A stretch of DNA of 64,000 nucleotides. Origin: CAVPOO01 sp963707015. Lineage in GTDB: Bacteria; Pseudomonadota; Gammaproteobacteria; Thiohalobacterales; Thiohalobacteraceae. The position numbers and the translations under genes were made by a program. Below the pieces are notes generated by a model, which worked only from the letters and a program-made list of their open reading frames with translations, ran no database searches and was not told the DNA's origin. The stretch spans positions 95,741 to 159,740 of the forward strand of contig CAVPOO010000006.1 in NCBI GenBank assembly GCA_963707015.1. The letters are read 5' to 3'. Shown one piece after another: positions 1 to 7,451 of the stretch; the stretch's first letter is position 1, and every line of letters starts with the position of its first letter.

Positions 1-387
1 CGACATGTTGTGCACATAGTTCAGATCCTCACAGACACCGGTGCCGGTCAGACATTCGTCGCCGGGGTAAAACATCGACAGGCAGGCAATGGAGGCCTGC
101 AACATCTCCATCGGACGGCCGGTCGCTGGGAGGTACTTCATGATCTCGCGAATGTTGTACTTTACCCGCCGGTTCTTGCGTATCTCCTGATCAAACTGTT
201 CCAGCGCCTGCCGGGTCGGCAAACGGCCGTCGAGCAGAAGCAGCGAGGTTTCCTCAAAACTGCTGTACTGCGCAAGATCCGCTATCGGGTAACCACGATA
301 GGTTAAGACTCCCGTCTGTCCATCGAGATCCGAGATATTCGACTTGGTGGCCGGCACGCCTTCCAGCCCGGGCAGATACTTGCTCAT
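1..387 (-). CDS. Citrate synthase, N-terminal part (runs off the left edge)
   Basis: First 129 codons of a gene whose 3' end lies outside the window. The product opens MSKYLPGLEGVPATKSNISD and continues with a TYRGYPIADLA stretch and an EETSLLLLDGRLP segment, which are typical of the N-terminal helical domain of the short-type citrate / 2-methylcitrate synthases. The full-length enzyme condenses acetyl-CoA and oxaloacetate at entry to the TCA cycle. The catalytic His and Asp residues lie in the missing part, so citrate versus 2-methylcitrate specificity cannot be decided here. The start at 387 is the first ATG of the frame. The gene is separated from the upstream erpA by a hairpin terminator, so it probably has its own promoter in 388-480. 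Confidence 0.88.
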   Translation of the reverse strand, partial: MSKYLPGLEGVPATKSNISDLDGQTGVLTYRGYPIADLAQYSSFEETSLLLLDGRLPTRQALEQFDQEIRKNRRVKYNIREIMKYLPATGRPMEMLQASIACLSMFYPGDECLTGTGVCEDLNYVHNMS

Positions 388-484
388 AGTGTGACCCCTA
401 CGATGCTTGACAAGTACCGGGATACCACATGTGTAGCATAGCCGATACGTGAGGGAAGATCAGGCACAGACCGCAACAGAAAAG

Positions 485-508
485 GGGCGCCGCAGCGCCC
501 CCTTTTTG
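485..508 (-). terminator. Intrinsic terminator after erpA
   Basis: A 7-bp GC stem (GGGGCGC at 485-491 and GCGCCCC at 496-502) with a four-base loop is flanked by an A-run on the left (481-484) and a T-run on the right (504-508). On the minus strand it reads stem-loop followed by TTTT directly downstream of erpA. The flanking A and T runs mean it could also work in the other direction. Confidence 0.75.
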
Positions 509-531
509 CTTATGGCCAAGCCCTGCGGCGA

Positions 532-897
532 TCAGTTTGTCGAGAATGAAGACCCGCAGCCACAGGTCGTGGTCGCGTTCGGATTACGTATGACGAACTG
601 CGCACCACTGAGGTCTTCCTTGTAATCGATTTCTGCACCGAGGAGGTACTGAAAGCTCATTGGGTCAACCAGCAAGGTAACACCGCAATTCTCCACTTGG
701 GTATCCCCGTCGTTGATATCCTCGTCAAAGGTGAAGCCGTACTGAAATCCCGAACAGCCGCCACCGGAGATATACACCCGCAATTTGAGATTCGGGTTGT
801 TTTCCTCCTCGATCAGCGACTTTACCTTGTTCGCAGCCGCCTCGGTGAATACCAGGGGCGCTGGCGTCTGGACTGGTGTCGCAGCAGTCTCGCTCAT
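532..897 (-). CDS. erpA: Iron-sulfur cluster insertion protein ErpA
   Basis: A 121-residue A-type carrier that delivers Fe-S clusters to apoproteins. The three ligand cysteines are visible: C48 in SGGGCSGF and C112 / C114 in the C-terminal TCGCGSSF, matching the family spacing. The fold is the HesB/IscA beta-rich domain, preceded by about 15 Pro/Ala/Thr-rich residues. The in-frame ATG at 897 is preferred over the one at 915 because AGGAG lies nine bases upstream of it, while upstream ATGs overlap that ribosome site. It is the last gene of an argC - DUF6776 - bactofilin - erpA run on the minus strand and is followed by a clear terminator. Confidence 0.95.
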   Translation of the reverse strand: MSETAATPVQTPAPLVFTEAAANKVKSLIEEENNPNLKLRVYISGGGCSGFQYGFTFDEDINDGDTQVENCGVTLLVDPMSFQYLLGAEIDYKEDLSGAQFVIRNPNATTTCGCGSSFSTN

Positions 898-965
898 GTC
901 ATACATCTCCTGCAATCTCGTCTGAACCTATCTGGCCATCATTATGCAATTCCTGACAATGGTGG

Positions 966-1400
966 TCAAGAATTGGCCATGACTGCAACATTTTTCACGG
1001 AATTATCAATTACTTCGACAGTGCTTGGCATATCCCCACCTTGCGCCTGAGCGCTGTGAACCAGTTTGCCGTTCACCTCCGCACCCACCACCATTTCAAT
1101 CAACTGATAGAACACATTACCGCGTACGCGGGCCTTGGAGGCAAGTTCGATGCGCTCCGCTGCATGCACGTCCCCTGTGACCGTTCCGTTCAGGACGATA
1201 TGGGGGACACGAACCTCGCCTTCGATGCTGCCATGCTCGCTCAGCATCAATACGGCATCACCATCCGCAACCACACTTCCCTTGATCCGACCATCCACAT
1301 GCAGGCCACCCGTGAAATGCAGGTCACCCTGAATCTCGGCCTCGGCGCCAATCAAGGTATCGATCTTCGATATGTTACACTTTTTGCGATTACCCAACAT
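966..1400 (-). CDS. Bactofilin (polymer-forming cytoskeletal protein)
   Basis: A 144-residue protein with the DUF583 bactofilin domain: repeated short beta strands with spaced glycines and hydrophobics (IQGDLHFTGGLHVDGRIKGS, then HGSIEGEVRVPHIVLNGTVTGDV), which build a right-handed beta helix that polymerises without nucleotide. The N-terminus is short and basic (MLGNRKKCNISKIDTLIG) and the C-terminal 25 residues look disordered. The ATG at 1400 is chosen because an AGAGGG site sits six bases upstream; a longer frame to 1520 lies wholly inside the upstream gene. It overlaps the end of the DUF6776 gene by 11 bases, implying coupled translation. Bactofilins organise cell shape or polar structures; its exact role here is not shown by the sequence. 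Confidence 0.9.
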   Translation of the reverse strand: MLGNRKKCNISKIDTLIGAEAEIQGDLHFTGGLHVDGRIKGSVVADGDAVLMLSEHGSIEGEVRVPHIVLNGTVTGDVHAAERIELASKARVRGNVFYQLIEMVVGAEVNGKLVHSAQAQGGDMPSTVEVIDNSVKNVAVMANS

Positions 1401-2154
1401 TGTCATCCCTCTGCATCTCGGCCGGTGCTGTACCAGGCCAGTTGAACGTCCATTCCAGTGGATTTTTCGGGGCGTTTTTTCCCGCCGGCATGGCTTGAAT
1501 CCGAACGGCCGTTGGCTCAAACGCCTCTGGCAGCGTCAGCACGCCTTCCATGGTCTGAAAATACCGGAAACGGTACGCGATACCATCGGCGTTCTGCTTC
1601 CCCGCGGTTATCTCGGCTAATGACAAGCGCTTTTTGGCACCGCCCTGTTTGCCGAGCACGTACAGACTGACCCGCCCGCTGGCAACGGGATGCCGCTTCT
1701 TCACCTGCGTCAGCACAAGGCGGAAATGATACTGGTTCGGCTCGGCACTGCGTTCCACGCTGAAGTCCTGCAACTGCAGTCCTGCCCTGGCCTCCGCAGG
1801 TGACATAATGCCCCGGTAAAAGGCCAGCTGCTCGCGCAGCTCCTGAATCTTTTGCCTGAGACCGGCATGTTCGCGTTTGACTTCGGTGTACGTTTCCTGA
1901 TCGATTTGCTGCGCTCGTTCCAGCATCACGATCTGCTGTTCCAGTGTGTGGTTACGTGCATCGAGTTCCCTAATCTGATCGAGAAACCGGGTACGCTCGG
2001 ATTCCAGTGACGCCAGATCAGACACGGCGTTCGAACGACCGAGGTCATACATCGTCCAGGCAATCAAAACGCCGGCAAACACCAGCAACACCACCGCCAG
2101 GCGGAGTTTCCAGGCCCGGTAGATGAGTACCTCTGTCGTATGTGCAGCCATCAA
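1390..2154 (-). CDS. DUF6776 membrane-anchored coiled-coil protein
   Basis: 254 residues. One membrane segment near residues 17-35 (LRLAVVLLVFAGVLIAWTMY), then a coiled coil over roughly residues 45-110 rich in E, R, Q and L, then a beta-rich soluble domain (FSVERSAEPNQYHFRLVLTQ). This matches the DUF6776 family found between argC and bactofilin in many gammaproteobacteria. The topology suggests an inner-membrane anchor with the coiled coil and C-terminal domain in the periplasm. Overlap with the bactofilin gene suggests the two proteins act together, perhaps with this one anchoring the bactofilin polymer; that is inference from neighbourhood only. ATGs at 2154 and 2151 are both possible starts. 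Confidence 0.82.
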   Translation of the reverse strand: MMAAHTTEVLIYRAWKLRLAVVLLVFAGVLIAWTMYDLGRSNAVSDLASLESERTRFLDQIRELDARNHTLEQQIVMLERAQQIDQETYTEVKREHAGLRQKIQELREQLAFYRGIMSPAEARAGLQLQDFSVERSAEPNQYHFRLVLTQVKKRHPVASGRVSLYVLGKQGGAKKRLSLAEITAGKQNADGIAYRFRYFQTMEGVLTLPEAFEPTAVRIQAMPAGKNAPKNPLEWTFNWPGTAPAEMQRDDNVG

Positions 2155-2227
2155 CCATTCCCCGGAAGCAAAACAGGCAAGATTCAGGCCACGTCGAAAG
2201 CGATGCGCGCTTAGTGCAGCGAATCGA

Positions 2228-3262
2228 TCAGGGTAGCAGCGCAGGAGCGTTCAGACCCATCGTTTCGTCCAGATCAAACATCAGATTCATGTTCTGGACG
2301 GCCTGTCCCGCGGCGCCCTTCACAAGGTTGTCAATCACGGACAGTACCACCACGACATCGTCGTCCTGCGGGCGGTGTACCGCGATACGGCAATGATTCG
2401 CGCCACGCACGCTACGGGTTTCGGGATGGCTGCCGGATGGCAATACGTCCACGAACGGCTCGTCCACATAACGCCTCTGGTACTGGCCTTGCAGATCCGC
2501 AACGTCACTCGTCAGGCGGGCATAGAGCGTCGCATGGATCCCGCGAACCATCGGCGTCAGGTGCGGGACGAAGGTCAAACCAACCGGGCTACCCGTCGCA
2601 GCCTGCAAACCCTGCCGGATTTCCGGCAGGTGCCGGTGTCCTGGCACGGCATAGGCCTTGAGACTTTCCGTCGCCTCACACAGAAGCGTCGCGGTGTTCG
2701 CCTTGCGCCCGGCACCGCTGACGCCCGATTTGGCGTCTGCGATGAGCGTAGCGGTATCGACACACCCCTGCTCCAGAAGCGGCAGGAAGCCGAGCTGGAC
2801 TGCCGTCGGGTAACAACCGGGGTTGGCAACCACGCGCGCCTGGCGAATGGCATCGCGGTTGACCTCCGGCAAGCCGTAAACGGCTTCGGCCAATACCGCC
2901 GGGCAGGCGTGCGGCATCCCGTACCAGCGCTGCCATTCGGCAGGGTCCCGCAGACGGAAATCGGCGGCAAGATCGATAACGCGCACGCCGCTGGCAAGCA
3001 ACTCGGGCACCATGGTCATTGCAGTGCCATTCGGAGTCGCGAAAAACACCAGGTCCAGGCCCTTCAACCGATCAATATCCGGCACACTGAAGGCAAGCCC
3101 GATATAGCCGCGGAGATTGGGAAACAGGTCGGCCACCGGCATTCCGGCCTCCGACCGCGACGTAATAACTGCAAGTTCGACATTTGGATGCAAGGCGAGC
3201 AGGCGCAACAGCTCAACGCCTGTGTAACCCGTTCCGCCCACAATCCCGATTTTGATAGCCAT
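2228..3262 (-). CDS. argC: N-acetyl-gamma-glutamyl-phosphate reductase
   Basis: 344 residues, third step of arginine synthesis: NADPH-dependent reduction of N-acetylglutamyl phosphate to the semialdehyde. The N-terminal Rossmann motif is GIVGGTGYTGVELLRLL and the catalytic cysteine lies in VVANPGCYPTAVQLG. The conserved GHRHLPEI and FVPHLTPMVRGI segments are intact and the length is normal. The frame runs upstream to 3364, but the ATG at 3262 gives the canonical MAIKIGIVGG start, so the longer form is rejected. Other arginine genes in the window are argE and argA near 37-39 kb, so the pathway is dispersed. The ClC gene starts divergently at 3380, leaving a short shared control region. Confidence 0.96.
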   Translation of the reverse strand: MAIKIGIVGGTGYTGVELLRLLALHPNVELAVITSRSEAGMPVADLFPNLRGYIGLAFSVPDIDRLKGLDLVFFATPNGTAMTMVPELLASGVRVIDLAADFRLRDPAEWQRWYGMPHACPAVLAEAVYGLPEVNRDAIRQARVVANPGCYPTAVQLGFLPLLEQGCVDTATLIADAKSGVSGAGRKANTATLLCEATESLKAYAVPGHRHLPEIRQGLQAATGSPVGLTFVPHLTPMVRGIHATLYARLTSDVADLQGQYQRRYVDEPFVDVLPSGSHPETRSVRGANHCRIAVHRPQDDDVVVVLSVIDNLVKGAAGQAVQNMNLMFDLDETMGLNAPALLP

Positions 3263-3379
3263 AGGCAGATTATGAAGGCAAAACCACGGGCGCCGCAAAA
3301 TTGCGCTAACATCCGATGACCCGCGTGCCCGCCGCGCAGACGCGGAATACGCACACAAAATCAATCATACTGGGGATCC

Positions 3380-5128
3380 ATGCGTTCTCAACACCCGCTC
3401 CAAGACCGATGGCTCGAGTTGCTGGATAGCCTGCGGCTGCGTCTCTCGGGCGTTGACGCCCTCCCCCAGCTCGCGCTGCTGGGCCTGCTTTCAGGCGGTC
3501 TTGCCGGTGGCGTGACGATCGCCTTCCGCCTCTTGATTGAGTCGGTCCAGGCTGGTCTGCTGCCCGGCGGACAGCCGGAGAACTACGAAGGCCTGACGCT
3601 TTTCGCGCGTTTCCTGGCAGCCACGGGCGGCGGCCTGACGGTAGGTCTGGCACTGCAGCTGTTGCACCCGAATATCCGGCGGGTGGGTGTTGTCCACGTC
3701 ATGGAACGCCTCGCCTATCACCAGGGCCACCTGCCCCTCGGCAATGCCCTGGTGCAATTTTTTGCCGGTGCCGCCAGCATCATCAGCGGCCACTCGGTAG
3801 GACGCGAGGGGCCTGGCATCCATCTCGGAGCGGCGAGCAGCAGTCTGCTGGGTCAATGGCTGCATCTGCCGAACAACAGCATCCGCACCCTGGTTGCCTG
3901 CGGCGTTGCAGCGTCCATTGGTGCCTCGTTCAACACACCGCTGGCTGGCGTCATCTTCGCGATGGAAGTGGTGATGATGGAGTACACGCTAGCGGGATTC
4001 GCTCCGGTGATCCTCGCCTCGGTCAGCGCGACCTCACTGTCACGTGTGGTGTTCGGATCAGACCCCGCCTTCATCATTCCCGCGCTCACACTGGCCTCTC
4101 TTGCCGAGCTGCCCTACATGCTGTTGCTGGGACTGATAATTGGCGCCCTGGCGGCCGCGTTCATTCAACTGCTGCAGCTTTTCACGCAATTCTCTGCGTC
4201 CTACCCCATCTGGTTACGCTGCCTTGCAGGTGGAACACTGGTGGGATTGTGCGCCCTCGTGACACCCGAGGTCATGGGCATCGGCTACGATACGGTTGAC
4301 GGTGCACTGATTGGAGAATACGGCATCGCATTTCTGCTGGCTGTCACCCTGATGAAGCTGTTCGCAACCGCGGCCAGTCTCGGCTGCGGATTACCCGGCG
4401 GCCTGATTGGTCCGTCGTTTATCATTGGCTCCACGGCAGGTGGTGTGATGGGATTGACAGCCCAGCTCTGGTTCCCCGGGAATATCGCCTCACCCGGCTT
4501 TTACGCACTCATCGGCATGGGCACCATGATGGGGGCCACATTGCAGGCGCCCCTGGCCGCGCTGACCGCGATGCTCGAACTCACTGCCAACCCGAACATC
4601 ATCCTGCCCGGCATGCTCGCACTCATCACCGCCGGCCTGGTCAGCAAGGAAGTCTTTGGCAAGGACTCTGTGTTCTTGCACCTGATTCGCGCGCACGGCC
4701 TCGATTATCGTAATGATCCGCTCATGCAGGCACTGCGCCGTACCGGCGTCGGTCATACCATGGACAGGTCCGTCGTGGTATTCCGTCAACGGCCCGAACG
4801 TAATGAGATCACACAGGCCTTGCAGGGACAGCCACGCTGGGTTCTTGTCAAAGAGGACAATCGCGGTGTCGCGCTTTTACCTGCCGCGGATCTGGTCCGC
4901 CATCTTCACGAGAATCAAGAGCAGGCATCTGTCGACCTGCTTGCCATTCCAGCGAACCGCCTGGCGGTTGCACCAATTCACATCCAGGCCACTTTGCAGC
5001 AGGCGGCGGAAACACTGGCAGAGACCGGCATCGATGCACTCTACGTCACCCGCACCACAGCGCCTGGCATCGATCGCGTCTACGGGGTCCTGACCCGCGC
5101 CGATATTGAGCACAGTTACCGGCTCTAA
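3380..5128 (+). CDS. ClC-family anion transporter with C-terminal CBS region
   Basis: 582 residues: about ten hydrophobic segments over residues 30-445, then a cytosolic tail with a CBS-like domain (roughly 455-582, ending RVYGVLTRADIEHSYRL). The selectivity motif GREGPGIHLGA at 141-151 carries the gating glutamate E143. FNTPLAGVIFAMEV at 184-197 corresponds to the helix that holds the internal proton glutamate in E. coli ClC; that position is V197 here. The usual GSGIP loop is replaced by GVVHV near 103-107, so the central serine is also missing. Such proteins move chloride or other small anions across the inner membrane; channel versus proton-coupled exchange cannot be settled from sequence, but the missing proton glutamate argues against classical exchange. 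Confidence 0.9.
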   Translation: MRSQHPLQDRWLELLDSLRLRLSGVDALPQLALLGLLSGGLAGGVTIAFRLLIESVQAGLLPGGQPENYEGLTLFARFLAATGGGLTVGLALQLLHPNIRRVGVVHVMERLAYHQGHLPLGNALVQFFAGAASIISGHSVGREGPGIHLGAASSSLLGQWLHLPNNSIRTLVACGVAASIGASFNTPLAGVIFAMEVVMMEYTLAGFAPVILASVSATSLSRVVFGSDPAFIIPALTLASLAELPYMLLLGLIIGALAAAFIQLLQLFTQFSASYPIWLRCLAGGTLVGLCALVTPEVMGIGYDTVDGALIGEYGIAFLLAVTLMKLFATAASLGCGLPGGLIGPSFIIGSTAGGVMGLTAQLWFPGNIASPGFYALIGMGTMMGATLQAPLAALTAMLELTANPNIILPGMLALITAGLVSKEVFGKDSVFLHLIRAHGLDYRNDPLMQALRRTGVGHTMDRSVVVFRQRPERNEITQALQGQPRWVLVKEDNRGVALLPAADLVRHLHENQEQASVDLLAIPANRLAVAPIHIQATLQQAAETLAETGIDALYVTRTTAPGIDRVYGVLTRADIEHSYRL

Positions 5129-5287
5129 CGGACACCACAACGCAGCGAGTCGCTGCCAGTCGTTTTTTCCTGTGGTTTCATCCAATTCCTTCCGGATCCG
5201 GCAGCTCGATTCTGCACCAGCCTTTCCATGCTAGACTTGTCCTGTCGTAACTAACGCACCCGTTCGGGTGCAGCGGGCAGCAAGGCA

Positions 5288-5986
5288 ATGGATCCACTCA
5301 GCCCCATAGCAAGCACGATTGCGCTGAGTATGGGCGTCGCCTGGGCAAGCGGCATCAACCTTTATGCCGCGGTCTTCATGCTGGGTTACCTCGGTATGAC
5401 GGGTCATATCACACTGCCCCCTGATCTGCAGGTACTGACCGAGCCTCTCGTGCTGTTCGCAGCAGGCTTTATGTACCTTGTCGAGTTCTTTGCGGACAAG
5501 ACGCCGGGCGTCGACACCGGCTGGGATGGTCTGCATACCTTCATACGCATTCCGGCAGGCGCCATACTTGCGGCCGGCGCCGTTGGCGACGTGGGCCAGG
5601 GCGCAGAGATTGCGGCGGCACTCGTAGGGGGGGGCCTGGCCGCCGGAACCCATCTGACCAAGGCGGGCAGCCGCATCATGATCAACACCTCGCCAGAGCC
5701 CTTTACCAACTGGACAGCATCCATCGGTGAGGACCTCGTCGTCATAGCGGGGCTCTGGACAGCACTGTATAACCCGTGGCTGTTTCTTGCCTTATTGTTG
5801 ATGTTCGTGCTGCTGATGATCTGGTTGCTTCCGAAAATGTGGCGGGCAATACGACGTGGAATCGCGTATCTGGGGGACCGGTTCGGTCGGAACAGGGACA
5901 ACCAGATGCGACTCGATTTTGACCTGTCACCGCCTGGCGCCCGGGACAAGGCACTCCCATCGAGCGAGAAAGACCGGCTGCCGTGA
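5288..5986 (+). CDS. DUF4126 integral membrane protein
   Basis: 232 residues with several hydrophobic segments. The N-terminal half (SMGVAWASGINLYAAVFMLG, then VEFFADKTPGVDTGWDGLHTF and AAALVGGGLAAGTHLTKAGSR) is characteristic of the DUF4126 family, whose function is unknown. A long hydrophobic helix near residues 160-185 is followed by a basic, probably cytosolic tail. It ends in a 4-base overlap with the following TlpA-like gene, so the two are co-translated and may work together at the membrane. No catalytic motif is visible. Confidence 0.82.
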   Translation: MDPLSPIASTIALSMGVAWASGINLYAAVFMLGYLGMTGHITLPPDLQVLTEPLVLFAAGFMYLVEFFADKTPGVDTGWDGLHTFIRIPAGAILAAGAVGDVGQGAEIAAALVGGGLAAGTHLTKAGSRIMINTSPEPFTNWTASIGEDLVVIAGLWTALYNPWLFLALLLMFVLLMIWLLPKMWRAIRRGIAYLGDRFGRNRDNQMRLDFDLSPPGARDKALPSSEKDRLP

Positions 5987-6525
5987 CGGCAAAGAATCGG
6001 CTCGCCGGCTTTCTTGCGCTACTGCTCATTGCGGGCACAGGCTACCTGTGGCTGTTCCCCTCAAGCCTTCAGAGGGCACCCGATATCACCTTAAAGACCA
6101 TCGATGGAGAGGTAATCGATCTTGCCGCATTGCGCGGGCAGCCCGTACTGGTGAGTTTCTGGGCAACGACTTGTGCGGTTTGCATCATGGAACTGCCACA
6201 GTTGATCGCGCTCTATCACGAACTCGCACCGAAGGGGCTGCAGATAGTCGCGGTTGCCATGGCCTACGACCCGCCGAATCGCGTCGTCGCTATGCGCAAG
6301 GCCCGCAGGATCCCCTACCCGGTCGCTCTCGATATTGATGCAAGCATAGCCAGGGCCTTTGGTGATATCCGCGTGACGCCGACAACATTTTTGATCGCGC
6401 CGGACGGAAGGGTTGTGACGCATACCACGGGGGAAATGGATATCGCGAAGACGCGGCAGAAGATTCTGACCATGCTGGGGCAGAAAAGAAATCGAGAACT
6501 CATTGACGGAAATGACAGCGCCTGA
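5983..6525 (+). CDS. TlpA/ResA-like thioredoxin-fold protein, membrane anchored
   Basis: 180 residues. An N-terminal signal anchor (residues 7-25) precedes an AhpC/TSA-Redoxin type thioredoxin fold with the active site W-ATT-CAVC (C64, C67) and a cis-proline region in RVTPTTFLIAPDG. This architecture fits a periplasmic thiol-disulfide oxidoreductase of the TlpA class, used for cytochrome c maturation or metal-centre assembly; the substrate is unknown. The start is a GTG at 5983 overlapping the stop of the DUF4126 gene (GTGA). The final residues are unremarkable and the stop lies just before a heptamer repeat array. Confidence 0.87.
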   Translation: MTAKNRLAGFLALLLIAGTGYLWLFPSSLQRAPDITLKTIDGEVIDLAALRGQPVLVSFWATTCAVCIMELPQLIALYHELAPKGLQIVAVAMAYDPPNRVVAMRKARRIPYPVALDIDASIARAFGDIRVTPTTFLIAPDGRVVTHTTGEMDIAKTRQKILTMLGQKRNRELIDGNDSA

Positions 6526-6530
6526 TCCCG

Positions 6531-6649
6531 ACTCCTCACTCCTCACTCCTCACTCCTCACTCCTCACTCCTCACTCCTCACTCCTCACTCCTCACTCCTC
6601 ACTCCTCACTCCTCACTCCTGGCTCCTCTACTCTGTCTCCTGTATCCTT
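6531..6649 (+). repeat. Heptamer array 1
   Basis: Twelve consecutive perfect ACTCCTC units (6531-6614) followed by five diverged units (ACTCCTG, GCTCCTC, TACTCTG, TCTCCTG, TATCCTT). It fills nearly all the space between the TlpA-like gene and hemJ and stops six bases before the hemJ ATG. No purine arm is seen on its left side. Confidence 0.97.
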
Positions 6650-6654
6650 CGCTC

Positions 6655-7077
6655 ATGCTCTGGCTGAAAGCCCTCCACCTTATCTTTATGGTCACCTGGT
6701 TTGCGGGTCTCTTCTACCTGCCGCGGCTATTTGTCTACCACGCCGATTGCCAGGATGATGCAGGCAACGCGCGTTTCAAGATCATGGAACGTAAACTCTA
6801 TGCGATCATGAGCGTCGGTGGTGTGGCGACCGTGATCTTTGGTCTGTGGCTACTCTTCGCCTATGATCTTGGCACCCTGACTTCGACCCTGTGGTTACCG
6901 ATCAAACTGGTACTCGTCGCCGGTCTGATCACCTACCATCTTTTTTGCCTGAAACTGGTACGGGAATTCCGAGCCGACCAAAACCATCATGGCCATGTGT
7001 ATTATCGCTGGTTCAACGAAGTACCGGCGTTGATTCTGATTGCTGTGGTAATCCTGGCCGTTGTACGGCCGTTCTAG
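6655..7077 (+). CDS. hemJ: Protoporphyrinogen IX oxidase HemJ
   Basis: 140 residues, four hydrophobic segments. The opening MLWLKALHLIFMVTWFAGLF with its conserved His8, and the later KLVLVAGLITYHLFCLKL, match the HemJ (UPF0093) family, which oxidises protoporphyrinogen IX to protoporphyrin IX in the penultimate step of heme synthesis, in bacteria lacking HemG or HemY. Length is normal. No Shine-Dalgarno sequence is visible before the ATG because the leader is made of heptamer repeat. The gene is followed by yggX on the same strand. Confidence 0.92.
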   Translation: MLWLKALHLIFMVTWFAGLFYLPRLFVYHADCQDDAGNARFKIMERKLYAIMSVGGVATVIFGLWLLFAYDLGTLTSTLWLPIKLVLVAGLITYHLFCLKLVREFRADQNHHGHVYYRWFNEVPALILIAVVILAVVRPF

Positions 7078-7132
7078 TTCAGGCAGACTTGTGCCCCGAA
7101 GCCCGGTGGAATTTTGTCCCGAGGAAGCTGCC

Positions 7133-7417
7133 ATGACTCGAGTTGTTCATTGTGTCGTCCTTAATCATGAGGCCGAAGGTCTCGAAGGCCCACCGCATCC
7201 CGGCGAACTTGGCCAGCGGATCTTCGAGACTGTGTCGAAGCAAGGCTGGCAACAGTGGCTTGATCGATTGACCATGATCATTAACGAGAATGGTCTCAAC
7301 ACCGGCGATCCACAAAGCCTGGAACTGATTGAAAACCACATGCGGGGTTTTCTGTTCAAGGAAGGCGATTTTGGCGGAATGCCGCAGGGCTTCCGGCCAC
7401 CCGGCGCAAAGAAATAA
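7133..7417 (+). CDS. yggX: Fe(2+)-trafficking / oxidative damage protection protein YggX
   Basis: 94 residues. The sequence follows the YggX family from end to end: RVVHCVVLNHEAEGLEGPPH with the conserved Cys, PGELGQRIFETVSKQGWQQW, and LIENHMRGFLF. YggX binds or protects labile ferrous iron and shields Fe-S proteins from oxidative damage. The ATG at 7133 is chosen since GAGGAA lies seven bases upstream; the longer frame from 7061 overlaps hemJ and lacks family similarity. Its presence after hemJ ties it to an iron / heme theme. It converges on the ATP-grasp gene with a 34-bp gap. Confidence 0.95.
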   Translation: MTRVVHCVVLNHEAEGLEGPPHPGELGQRIFETVSKQGWQQWLDRLTMIINENGLNTGDPQSLELIENHMRGFLFKEGDFGGMPQGFRPPGAKK

Positions 7418-7451
7418 CACCGATACACGCCGGGCTCGCTCCTTTCCGCAG

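Noticed and set aside
5142..5168. GCAGC-GAGTC-GCTGC hairpin with a later T-run after the ClC gene
   Set aside because: The stem is only five to seven bases and the T-run begins several bases away, so it is too weak to call a terminator.
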